From the NCBI RefSeq assembly GCF_021531815.1, contig NZ_JADYUM010000004.1, positions 103,732-167,731 on the forward strand: 64,000 nt of DNA. Direction: 5' to 3'. Below the pieces are notes generated by a model, which made no database searches, was not told the DNA's origin, and saw only the letters and a program-made list of their open reading frames with translations. Shown here in pieces: positions 23,087-30,014 of this stretch (position 1 is the first letter of the stretch; every line of letters starts with the position of its first letter). The stretch is from Pseudoflavonifractor phocaeensis. GTDB lineage: Bacteria > Bacillota > Clostridia > Oscillospirales > Oscillospiraceae. Position numbers and translations under genes: made by a program.

Positions 23087-23156
23087 CTTGCTATTCCTCT
23101 TAATTCAAATATCTGGGAAGAACAAGATATTGTGATTATACTTCTACGGAGGAGGC

Positions 23157-23684
23157 ATGAAAAATATGGATGGAAATATGAAAATGGCTTCTGGTGATGA
23201 GTTTACTCAATACTCGCACAGACTTGAGGCTGCAGATCCGGTGGTTGGCAGCCGCATTGGTTATTACACTGTTTTGAAGAAAGCTGGACGAAATAGATAT
23301 TACCAGCAAAGGTATCAGATTCGATGTGAATGCTGTAAGCAGATTTTCATACGGACCCTTAATAAGATTAAAGAGGCAGAAGGGAAGGATGTCTGCAGGC
23401 ATACGAAGCGAACGACAAAACCTGCAACAGATCCTCACCCGTGCGCATACTGCGGCCAGATGACAACAAACCTGAAGTACTGTTCGAATACTTGCAAGTC
23501 CACAGATGTCAATATGAAAACAAAGAAGAAGCCGCCAAAGCTCTGCCTGCTTTGTGGCAAGCCTACACCCAACAGAAACTGCAACCTTTGTAGCCCGGAA
23601 TGCAGACGTCTACATCGACTCCAGAAAATGTATGGCTTAGAAGTAGACACCCTTATCAATGGAGGCGAAACCTGTGGAGGATAA
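23157..23684 (+). CDS. Cys-rich zinc-binding protein beside the integrase
   Basis: ACGGAGGAGGC precedes the start. The 175-residue protein carries about seven Cys pairs: CECC, CAYC, YCSNTC, LCLLC, and a final CNLCSPECRRLHR, typical of zinc ribbons and of the Cys-rich tails of DNA-binding proteins; it is also strongly basic (TKKKPPKLC). Its 3' end overlaps the integrase start. A small basic zinc protein next to a large serine integrase is a reasonable candidate for a recombination directionality factor, but this rests on position only. Confidence 0.6.
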   Translation: MKNMDGNMKMASGDEFTQYSHRLEAADPVVGSRIGYYTVLKKAGRNRYYQQRYQIRCECCKQIFIRTLNKIKEAEGKDVCRHTKRTTKPATDPHPCAYCGQMTTNLKYCSNTCKSTDVNMKTKKKPPKLCLLCGKPTPNRNCNLCSPECRRLHRLQKMYGLEVDTLINGGETCGG

Positions 23685-25527
23685 AAGAGATCTTTATTTT
23701 GATATCAAAGATGAGATCAACAACCCGTATGGAATACGGAGATCGAAACTTTCACGTAGCGATATAACCGATGACTTCGGAAACCTCAGTATATACAAAG
23801 TAGAACAGATGCTGCGAAGAGGTGTGCGCTTGGTTGATCTGCCGCTGATCGTGTCCTTCTATGCGAGAGTTAGTACTGATGAAGAGGTTCAGCTTCATAG
23901 TTTGAGTTCACAGATTGGCTACTATGACCACATGATCAAAACAAATCCTAACTGGACATTCTTCAGAGGGTACTGGGATGAGGGTATTTCCGGTACCTCG
24001 GTTAGAAGAAGAGAGCAGTTTGCTGAGATGATTCGGGATGGGTATGAGCATAAATTCGACTTGATCATCACGAAAGAAATCAGTCGATTTGCTCGTAATA
24101 CTATGGACAGTCTTCAGTATACCCGTGAACTGCTGAAGCGAGGCGTTGGTGTCTACTTTGAGTCTGATGGTGTACTGACGCTTGAACCTGACTCGGAATT
24201 CCGGCTCACGATCATGTCCAGCGTAGCCCAGGAGGAAAGCCGAAAGACATCCGAGCGTGTTCGGCGCGGTAACAGGATTTCCGTAGAAAACCATGTTGTT
24301 CTTGGCAGCAACCGGATTTACGGGTTTGATAAAGAGAAAGGAAAACTGACGATCAACGAGCAGGAAGCTGAGATGGTCCGCATGATATTTGAACTATTCA
24401 CGGCTCAGATGTACGGGCTCAGAAAGATTTCACGGCTCCTTTACGATAAAGGGTATCGGAGCTATAGCGGTGGTCGCATCTCTGAGACAACAATCCAGCG
24501 AATCCTGAGAAATCCCAAGTATAAGGGTTATTACTGTGGCGGAAAAACAACTAAGCACAGGCACCTGAGTTCTGAGGTCATCAAAATCCCGCAAGAAAAC
24601 TGGGTCATGTTTAAGGATGAAACGGGTGAAATAGTTCCTGCCTTGGTGACTGAAGAGGTATGGGGGAGGGCTCAAGAACTTCTGGACAGGAAGAGCCAGG
24701 TGTTTGCTGAAGGCGGCAGAATCGTCAATTTTAAGGGCAGCTATACATATAGCGGTAAAATCATGTGTGAAGAGCACAGGCAAGCTTATTGTCGTAGCAT
24801 CTATAGGAATAAAAGGAAAGATGGGTCTGTAAACGAAAGAGAAGTGTGGCAGTGTCTTTCGTATGTAAAACAGGGCAGAAAGGCCTGTAGCAAACCTACC
24901 CTATATACAGAGGAACTCAATAGAGTCATGATGGATATGGTAAACACAATATTAGAAAACAAGGACCGCCTCACTAACTTGATTAAGGAAACCTGTGCAG
25001 AGGCATCCAAGATTTCTGGCGGCGAAGGACTAATCCAAGAGTTGCAGAACGATATTGAGCTTATCAAAAAGAGAAGGGACAAGCTTCTTGATATCCTACT
25101 GGCCGGTCGCATCAATGATGCGGAGTTTGATAGTCGTAACAAAACGATGACAGATGAGATTGAAGCAAAAGAGGAACGGATTATGCAGCTCACTATGGAG
25201 GCGAAATCGAGTACTGATTTTACTGCAGAAGGGGAGCGGTTGTGCAAGACATTGGAGTCGGTCTTTTCTTTTGTTGGTGGCTTTAATAGGAAGATTGTGG
25301 ATTCTATTGTTGACCTTATCCTCGTCAAGACGGAGACGACAAAGGAGAGAGTTTTTCTCGACGTATATCTCAGAAATCAAAATTTTGATGATCCGACACG
25401 ATTCGCCAAAAGTGGCTCTGGGTTACTTGTTTTCAGAGATACAAATCAATTGGCCCGCAAAATTCAGGAGTATTCGAGCAATTTTAGTTCTATCTTCTTG
25501 TCTTCTGAGCTCTGGTGGTGGTGCTGA
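23674..25527 (+). CDS. Large serine recombinase (integrase/excisase) of the element
   Basis: GTG at 23674 is preferred: GGAGG at 23661-23665 lies 8 bases upstream, while the ATG at 23659 would leave that site inside the gene. The 617-residue protein shows FYARVSTDEE with nucleophile S67, an extended catalytic domain with ITKEISRFARNTMDSL, a Recombinase domain (GSNRIYGFDKEKGKL, KISRLLYDKGYRSYSGGRIS, ILRNPKYKGYY), a zinc ribbon around YSGKIMCEEHRQAYC, and a coiled coil (LIQELQNDIELIKKRRDKL). Length and order are typical. The last residues, FLSSELWWWC, are read from GGTGGTGGTG sequence shared with spoIIIAC, so the C-terminus is set by the insertion site. It is the enzyme expected to insert and excise the element. 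Confidence 0.92.
   Translation: MEDKRDLYFDIKDEINNPYGIRRSKLSRSDITDDFGNLSIYKVEQMLRRGVRLVDLPLIVSFYARVSTDEEVQLHSLSSQIGYYDHMIKTNPNWTFFRGYWDEGISGTSVRRREQFAEMIRDGYEHKFDLIITKEISRFARNTMDSLQYTRELLKRGVGVYFESDGVLTLEPDSEFRLTIMSSVAQEESRKTSERVRRGNRISVENHVVLGSNRIYGFDKEKGKLTINEQEAEMVRMIFELFTAQMYGLRKISRLLYDKGYRSYSGGRISETTIQRILRNPKYKGYYCGGKTTKHRHLSSEVIKIPQENWVMFKDETGEIVPALVTEEVWGRAQELLDRKSQVFAEGGRIVNFKGSYTYSGKIMCEEHRQAYCRSIYRNKRKDGSVNEREVWQCLSYVKQGRKACSKPTLYTEELNRVMMDMVNTILENKDRLTNLIKETCAEASKISGGEGLIQELQNDIELIKKRRDKLLDILLAGRINDAEFDSRNKTMTDEIEAKEERIMQLTMEAKSSTDFTAEGERLCKTLESVFSFVGGFNRKIVDSIVDLILVKTETTKERVFLDVYLRNQNFDDPTRFAKSGSGLLVFRDTNQLARKIQEYSSNFSSIFLSSELWWWC
25505..25522 (+). other. Probable attachment site (attR) at the spoIIIAC junction
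   Basis: SpoIIIAC-like coding resumes at CTGGTGGTGGTG (25512), while one codon earlier its frame hits TGA (25506-25508) and the sequence belongs to the recombinase. The crossover core is therefore probably within GCTCTGGTGGTGGTG at 25509-25523. The exact dinucleotide cannot be fixed without the other end. Confidence 0.65.
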
Positions 25528-25589
25528 TGATGGTGGTCCAGGAGATCGCGGACCTGTTTGACATGGTCAAGACCCTGTTCCACCTGTGA
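25512..25589 (+). pseudogene. spoIIIAC: 3' fragment of spoIIIAC, split by the element
   Basis: The 25 codons LVVVLMMVVQEIADLFDMVK followed by TLFHL match the C-terminus of SpoIIIAC (whose family ends with a hydrophobic helix and a Phe-x-x-Val-x-x-Leu-Phe tail). The protein is normally about 65 residues, so some 40 N-terminal residues are missing. The stop TGA overlaps the start of spoIIIAD. SpoIIIAC and AD are small membrane proteins of the SpoIIIA-SpoIIQ channel that joins mother cell and forespore. The 5' part, with spoIIIAA and spoIIIAB, should lie left of the element. If the element excises, an intact gene could form, hence it may be a split gene rather than a dead one. Confidence 0.88.
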
Positions 25590-25978
25590 TGGAGTGGATG
25601 GTCAAGGTAGCTGCCGTGGCCATCGCGGCGGCGGTATTGGGGACAGTGCTGCGGAAAACCACCCCGGAGCTGGCGCTGCTGCTGGCCCTGTGCGCCGGGC
25701 TGTGGATCATGGGGGTGGCCGCCGGCGGACTGGGCGCGGTGGCGGCCCTGATGGAGGAGTTGGCCGGCCTGTCCGGCCTGTCGGAGGAGCTGTTGGAGCC
25801 GGTGGTCAAGACGGTGGCCCTGTCCATTCTGACCCGGCTGACGGCGGAGATCTGCCGCTCGGTGGGAGAGCAGGGCATCGCCGCCTTTGTGGAGACGGCG
25901 GGGACGGTGCTGGCTCTGGCGGTGGCCCTGCCTTTGGTGCGAGCGGTGACGGTGCTGATGGCGGAGATGCTGACATGA
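25589..25978 (+). CDS. spoIIIAD: Stage III sporulation protein AD
   Basis: The ATG at 25589 overlaps the spoIIIAC stop (TGATG); GTG at 25586 is an alternative. The 129-residue protein is almost entirely hydrophobic, with about four membrane segments (VAAVAIAAAVLGTVL, LALLLALCAGLWIMG, TVALSILTRLTAEIC, GTVLALAVALPLVRAV). It pairs with SpoIIIAC in the forespore-engulfing channel. Stop and start of spoIIIAE overlap (ATGA), so translation is coupled. Normal length; it lies right after the split gene and is presumably transcribed with it from the mother-cell sporulation promoter outside the window. Confidence 0.92.
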   Translation: MEWMVKVAAVAIAAAVLGTVLRKTTPELALLLALCAGLWIMGVAAGGLGAVAALMEELAGLSGLSEELLEPVVKTVALSILTRLTAEICRSVGEQGIAAFVETAGTVLALAVALPLVRAVTVLMAEMLT

Positions 25979-27042
25979 GGCGGATGGTGATTTTCGCGGT
26001 GCTGGCCCTCCTGTGTATGGTACCCTGCTGGGGCGCGGAGGCGCCGGAGGTGCCGGGCCTGGAGGAATTCTGGGACCAGGCGGAGGACTACGGCTTTACC
26101 GGAGGCGGCAGTCTGGACCAGGGCTTGTCCGCCTTACTGGAGGAAGGCCTCGGCCAGTTGGCCGGCTTGTCCGGCGGGGCAGTGGCCACGGGGCTGAAGC
26201 TGCTGGCGGTGGTGCTGCTGTGCGCCCTGGCCGACGGAGCCGGGGCAGATGGGAACAAGGAGGGGATACAGGTGGTGGAGTTGACCGGGGCCCTGGCCAT
26301 CACGGCCCTGACCATGACGGACATGGCCTCCATGATCGGTCTGGGTCGGGATACCATCGGGCGGATGGACGCCTTTGGGGAGGTGCTGCTGCCGGTGATG
26401 GCGGTGCTCACCGCGGCTACCGGCGGGGTGACGGGAGCCGCCGTCCGGCAGGGGGCCACGGTGCTCTTTTCCCAGCTGCTCCTCACTGCCATGGACACGC
26501 TGCTCATCCCCTTGGTCTACGCCTATGTGGCGGTGAGCTGCGCTTACGCGGTGGTGGGCAATCCCGGGCTGAAGCAGATGGCCGGGCTGCTGAAAAGTAC
26601 CGCCACCTTCCTGCTCACCGCCTTCTTGCTGGCCTTTGTGGGGTACCTCACCGCCAGCGGAGCGGTGGCGGGCAGCGTGGACGCCTCCACCGTCAAGGCG
26701 GCCCGGATGGCCATTTCCCGGGCCATCCCCGTGGTGGGCGGCATCCTGGCCGACGCCTCTGAGACCGTTCTGGCGGGAGCGGGAGTTCTGCGGGGAACGG
26801 TGGGCGTGGCAGGGATGCTGGTGGTGCTGGCCATCTGCCTGACGCCCTTTTTGCGGCTGGCCCTGCAATATCTGGCCTATAAAGGCACCGCGGCCCTGTG
26901 CGCCGTGGTGGCCCAGCCCCGGCTCAGCCAGCTCATTGACGCCATCGGCAGTGCCTTCGGCCTGGTGCTGGGGATGACAGGGGCCGCGGCACTGGTGCTG
27001 TTGGTGAGCATGGTGTCGGCCCTGTCGGCGGCGGTCCCATGA
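25975..27042 (+). CDS. spoIIIAE: Stage III sporulation protein AE
   Basis: The 355-residue protein begins with a signal-type segment (MVIFAVLALLCMVPCWGA) and has a lumen-type region before multiple membrane helices (about 170-350, such as LLLTAMDTLLIPLVYAYVAVS). This is the layout of SpoIIIAE, the largest membrane protein of the channel. Overlaps with AD upstream and AF downstream (ATGA) show one translational unit. Normal length. Confidence 0.92.
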   Translation: MRRMVIFAVLALLCMVPCWGAEAPEVPGLEEFWDQAEDYGFTGGGSLDQGLSALLEEGLGQLAGLSGGAVATGLKLLAVVLLCALADGAGADGNKEGIQVVELTGALAITALTMTDMASMIGLGRDTIGRMDAFGEVLLPVMAVLTAATGGVTGAAVRQGATVLFSQLLLTAMDTLLIPLVYAYVAVSCAYAVVGNPGLKQMAGLLKSTATFLLTAFLLAFVGYLTASGAVAGSVDASTVKAARMAISRAIPVVGGILADASETVLAGAGVLRGTVGVAGMLVVLAICLTPFLRLALQYLAYKGTAALCAVVAQPRLSQLIDAIGSAFGLVLGMTGAAALVLLVSMVSALSAAVP

Positions 27043-27536
27043 CCGGGGGGCTGAAAAGCTGGCTGATGGCGGTCATCGCCGCCTGCGTTCTGTGCGCTGT
27101 GGCGGAGCGGCTCATGCAGCCAGGGCCGGTAAAGAAGGCGGGAAGCGTGACCTGCGGACTGGTGCTGATCTGGGCGGTACTGACACCTCTGGTCCACCCG
27201 GACCTGGCATCGGGACAGGCCTGGCTGGAGGAGTATCTGGACAGCGTGGAACAGCGGGAGACGGAATTGCGGGACCAGGTGAACGAGGGAACAAAAGTGC
27301 TCATAGAACAGGAATACGCCGCATATATTGTGGACAAGGCGGCGGAATGGGGGATCAGCTGCACCGCCTGGGTGAAATGCCGGGCAGGGGAGGAGGGCCT
27401 GTATCTGCCCGAGGAGACTGTGGTGACAGGCGCTCTCAGCGGAGAAGAACGAGGCAGGCTTACCCAGATGATCCGGGAGGACCTGGACGTCTCCGAGGAA
27501 CGTCAGACCTACTGTACCGAGGAGGGAGCGCCGTGA
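27039..27536 (+). CDS. spoIIIAF: Stage III sporulation protein AF
   Basis: The 165-residue protein starts with two closely spaced membrane segments (SWLMAVIAACVLCAVAERL and VTCGLVLIWAVLTPLV) and then a soluble domain (VLIEQEYAAYIVDKA and LTQMIREDLDV) that in the family forms a ring-building fold. Its ATG overlaps the AE stop and its TGA overlaps the AG start GTG. Confidence 0.9.
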   Translation: MTGGLKSWLMAVIAACVLCAVAERLMQPGPVKKAGSVTCGLVLIWAVLTPLVHPDLASGQAWLEEYLDSVEQRETELRDQVNEGTKVLIEQEYAAYIVDKAAEWGISCTAWVKCRAGEEGLYLPEETVVTGALSGEERGRLTQMIREDLDVSEERQTYCTEEGAP

Positions 27537-28048
27537 GGGAAAAATGGCCGGAGTGGCTCCGGAAGTGGAAGGGGGTGCTGGGGAAGCACCAGTACGCCCT
27601 GCTGGTCATCGCCCTGGGTGCGCTGCTGATGCTGCTGCCTTCCGGAGGAGAAAAAACCGAAGGGACGGAGAGCGGAACGGAGGTCCAGACCGACTGCTTT
27701 GACCTGGAGGCGTTTGAGGAGAAGCTGGCGGACACCCTGTCCCAAATCGCCGGGGCGGGGAAGGTCCGGGTGACCCTCACCGTGGACAGCGGCAGCCGCC
27801 GGGTGCTGGCCCAGGACCGGGAGCAGGACCGGGACGGAGGCGGGTCGGTCTCCACGGTGACAGTGGGCCGGGGCTCCGGAACCCAGGAGGTGGTGCCGCT
27901 CCAGACCCTGGCGCCGGAGTTTCGAGGGGCGCTGGTGGTCTGTCCCGGCGGAGGAGACGCCAGAGTCCGGCTGATGCTGACCCAGGCGGTGTCGGCCCTC
28001 ACCGGGCTGGGAACGGACCGCATTTCCATTTGTGAGGGGAATCCATAA
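27533..28048 (+). CDS. spoIIIAG: Stage III sporulation protein AG
   Basis: Starts at GTG 27533 overlapping the AF stop. The 171-residue protein has one membrane segment (YALLVIALGALLMLLP, about residues 22-37) and a ring-forming soluble domain with FDLEAFEEKLADTLSQIAGA, VTLTVDSGSRR, and the C-terminal VRLMLTQAVSALTGLGTDRI. SpoIIIAG forms the large ring of the channel in Bacillus. Typical length. Confidence 0.92.
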   Translation: MREKWPEWLRKWKGVLGKHQYALLVIALGALLMLLPSGGEKTEGTESGTEVQTDCFDLEAFEEKLADTLSQIAGAGKVRVTLTVDSGSRRVLAQDREQDRDGGGSVSTVTVGRGSGTQEVVPLQTLAPEFRGALVVCPGGGDARVRLMLTQAVSALTGLGTDRISICEGNP

Positions 28049-28074
28049 AATTTTGAGATCAGGAGGAATCAACC

Positions 28075-28683
28075 ATGAGGACGGGAAAGTCGGGGGCCAG
28101 CTGGTCCCAGCTGTGGAAACGGAACGCGGTGGTGGTGGCCATCGCCCTGTTCGTGTGCGCGGCGGTGTATCTGAACTGGAACTATGAGCAGGAGGCCCAG
28201 GCGGGCAAGACCCTGGGCCAGTCGGCCATGGTGGGCAGCGAGACAGGGGACCCCCTGGTAAAGAACGTGGCAGGGGACGGCGTTTCCCAGCAGGACGGCA
28301 CCGGGGACACTGAGACCTCAGCCGCCGCGGGGGACTACTTCGCCACCGCCCGCCTGAACCGGCAGCAGGCCAGGGACAGCGCCCTGTCCCTGCTTCAGGA
28401 CGCCGCCGCCCGTGAGGGCGCCGACGAGACGGTGAAGACCCAGGTCAACGACACCATCCAGACCATGGCCTACTACACCGTGACCGAGGCCCAGATCGAG
28501 AACCTGGTGGTGGCCAAGGGCTACGCCGACTGCGTGGCCTTTATCGGGGAGGACTCCCTGAGTCTGGCGGTCTCCGTGCCGGAGGGGGGACTGACCGAGG
28601 CGGACACCGCCAAGATCGTGGATGTGGTGAACCAGACCGCCGGCTTCACCGCGGACCAGATCAAGATCATCGAGGTGGAATAA
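28075..28683 (+). CDS. spoIIIAH: Stage III sporulation protein AH
   Basis: AGGAGG precedes the ATG. The 202-residue protein has one membrane helix (AVVVAIALFVCAAVYLNW, about 19-36), a Gly/Asp-rich linker and a C-terminal ring domain with LLQDAAAREGADETVKTQVN, LVVAKGYADCVAFI and VVNQTAGFTADQIKIIEV. SpoIIIAH binds SpoIIQ across the intermembrane space. It is the last gene of the operon, followed by a terminator. Confidence 0.92.
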   Translation: MRTGKSGASWSQLWKRNAVVVAIALFVCAAVYLNWNYEQEAQAGKTLGQSAMVGSETGDPLVKNVAGDGVSQQDGTGDTETSAAAGDYFATARLNRQQARDSALSLLQDAAAREGADETVKTQVNDTIQTMAYYTVTEAQIENLVVAKGYADCVAFIGEDSLSLAVSVPEGGLTEADTAKIVDVVNQTAGFTADQIKIIEVE

Positions 28684-28703
28684 GATCTCAGAAACAGCGC
28701 CCT

Positions 28704-28740
28704 TCCGACCGGTCCGGGATCCTGACCGGCCGGATTTTTT
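28704..28740 (+). terminator. Terminator of the spoIIIA operon
   Basis: CCGGTC pairs with GACCGG, extended by CCGG pairs, followed by ATTTTTT. Confidence 0.75.
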
Positions 28741-28781
28741 CTGCCCATTCCGGGGCGGGAGGAAGTTTTTCCGGCCCGCAG

Positions 28782-28810
28782 TTGTCAAAAGAGAAGGATT
28801 ATGGTATAAT
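28782..28810 (+). promoter_or_regulatory. Promoter of the Asp23 gene
   Basis: TTGTCA at 28782-28787, a 17-bp spacer and a consensus TATAAT at 28805-28810. The transcript would start near 28817 and carry a long structured leader. Confidence 0.85.
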
Positions 28811-28992
28811 AGCCACAAAGCGGCTATGATACTTTGATTTCTGCCGTTTTGCTCCCGCCCTGCGGGCGGAACCGCAAAACATAGGACATGATATCATCCC
28901 GGCTTTGCCGGTATGGTATCAGATCAAAAACGCAGCCGCGGACAGTGTTCCGCGGCGGGACAACGCCGAATGATTGAAGGAGCGTGGCAAAC
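28809..28992 (+). promoter_or_regulatory. Structured leader of the Asp23 gene, four hairpins
   Basis: Four consecutive stem-loops are visible: ATAGCC/GGCTAT (28809-28827), GTTTTGC/GCAAAAC with an inner CCGCC/GGCGG (about 28846-28880), TGATATCAT/ATGGTATCA with an inner CCGGC/GCCGG (28889-28921), and GCCGCGGA/TCCGCGGC (28935-28956). The first begins within the -10 box and may be partly fortuitous. No known riboswitch is recognised. Confidence 0.5.
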
Positions 28993-29367
28993 ATGAGTGA
29001 GAACAAAGAGTACGTCTCCCGTTCCGACGAGCTGGGGAATATCCATATTTCCGAGGAAGTGCTGGCCGCCATCGCCGCCGCCGCCGCCCTGGAGGTGGAG
29101 GGAGTCAGCGGTCTGGCTGCCAACCTGGGCAGCGACATCGCCGAGCTGCTGGGCAAGAAGAATCTGGCCAAGGGCGTCCGGGTGAAGATGGAAGAGGACA
29201 AGGTGGAGGTGGAGCTGTCTGTGCTCATGGCCTATGGCTACACCATCCCCGAGATGGGCAAGTCCATCCAGGAGGGGGTCAAGAACGCCATCGAGTCCAT
29301 GACCGGCCTGGAGGTGGCCTGTGTCAATGTGAATGTGGGCGGCATCACCCTTCAGCCCAAGGAATAA
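28993..29367 (+). CDS. Asp23/Gls24 family envelope stress protein
   Basis: The ATG at 28993 is used (AAGGAG 10 bases upstream); the in-frame GTG at 28984 is too close to that site. The 124-residue protein has the family's pattern: GNIHISEEVLAAIAAAAALEV, EGVSGLA, GVRVKMEEDKVEVELSVLMAYG and the C-terminal VACVNVNVGGITLQP. Asp23 proteins are abundant, membrane-associated in some Firmicutes, and linked to alkaline or envelope stress. Single-gene transcript between its own promoter and terminator. Confidence 0.92.
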   Translation: MSENKEYVSRSDELGNIHISEEVLAAIAAAAALEVEGVSGLAANLGSDIAELLGKKNLAKGVRVKMEEDKVEVELSVLMAYGYTIPEMGKSIQEGVKNAIESMTGLEVACVNVNVGGITLQPKE

Positions 29368-29379
29368 GTGAGAATGTCA

Positions 29380-29412
29380 ACGGCTCTCCGGACACACCGG
29401 AGAGCCGTTTTT
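29380..29412 (+). terminator. Terminator of the Asp23 gene
   Basis: Perfect 11-bp stem CGGCTCTCCGG / CCGGAGAGCCG with a short loop and TTTTT. Confidence 0.9.
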
Positions 29413-29422
29413 ACAGCAAAAG

Positions 29423-29456
29423 CAGGACGGGAGGAAAAATTTTTCCTCCCGTCCTG
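29423..29456. other. Perfect 34-bp palindrome
   Basis: CAGGACGGGAGGAAAAA is followed immediately by its exact reverse complement (17 + 17 bp, no loop). It sits right after the Asp23 terminator. The arms could form a cruciform, or a terminator-type hairpin with its own AAAAA/TTTTT centre. Confidence 0.85.
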
Positions 29457-29540
29457 TGGTTATATTACCACAAAATGGGGAAAATTTCAAGCCTTGTCAT
29501 TGGCGCGGCTATGGAGTAAGAAGAATAGGAGGTGATGGGG

Positions 29541-30014
29541 ATGAAAGAAGAATGGCTGGCGTGCATTGGATGGATGACAGCGGAGGAAAACGGACTGGAG
29601 CGGTGCAACGCCCTGACAGAGGGGTACGGCCTGTCCCTGAGCCGCCCTCAGATGGAACGGCTGGCGGTCCGGCGGAGACAGGCCCTGCGGGCGGCGGGAC
29701 GGGTGGAGTTCGGCCCGGGCATTCTGCCCAAGCTGGTCCTGGCCTTTCGGGACTCCCCCTATCTGGAGCAGTCCAGCTATGAGGAGACGCTGGCCGGACT
29801 CCAGGACCTGTTCTACCAGCTGAAAAGCCAGTGCAGGGAGCGTCTGGCGGACGATGAGCTGATCGGGGCCATGAGGCTGCTCTACAACGGCCCCGGCGGA
29901 GGGAGCCTGGATTACCTGGCCGGTTTCTCGGCGGACAAGCTGTGTCAAATCGGGCGGACGGGACGCCTGGAGGAGACGGAATGGGAGGAGATTCTTTGGT
30001 ATGAGGAATGGTGA
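29541..30014 (+). CDS. Lineage-specific protein resembling DUF6323
   Basis: AGGAGGTG at 29528-29534 favours the ATG at 29541. The 157-residue protein has no membrane segment: LTEGYGLSLSRPQMERLAV, a central FGPGILPKLVLAFRDSPYL, and LQDLFYQLKSQCRERLADDE. I recall a pair of Oscillospiraceae families (DUF6323 and DUF6179) with this gene order, and this gene overlaps its partner by 14 bases. The paired genes probably act together; the function is unknown. Confidence 0.55.
   Translation: MKEEWLACIGWMTAEENGLERCNALTEGYGLSLSRPQMERLAVRRRQALRAAGRVEFGPGILPKLVLAFRDSPYLEQSSYEETLAGLQDLFYQLKSQCRERLADDELIGAMRLLYNGPGGGSLDYLAGFSADKLCQIGRTGRLEETEWEEILWYEEW

Larger units (their letters stand above)
1..25515 (+). 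mobile_element. Right part of a serine-recombinase element inserted in spoIIIAC
   Basis: The block carries recombinase, resolvase, partition, replication-recombination, tRNA and regulator genes, has clearly lower GC than the sequence to its right, and ends abruptly inside spoIIIAC. The large serine recombinase lies at the very edge, as is usual for such integrases, and its last codons cross the junction. The left boundary lies outside the window, so the size is at least 25.5 kb. No phage structural or conjugation gene is visible here, so prophage, phage-plasmid or ICE cannot be decided. Gene arms diverge from a control region near 12.9 kb. The exact end point within about 10 bases is inferred from where SpoIIIAC-like coding resumes. 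Confidence 0.85.

Noticed and set aside
1..25515. Classical prophage
   Set aside because: No capsid, portal, terminase, tail or lysis gene is seen in 25 kb; undecidable without the left part, so called only a recombinase-bearing element.
25558..27042. Frame-extended version of spoIIIAE starting near spoIIIAC
   Set aside because: The upstream part is a GC-rich shadow of spoIIIAD; the coupled ATG at 25975 gives a normal SpoIIIAE.
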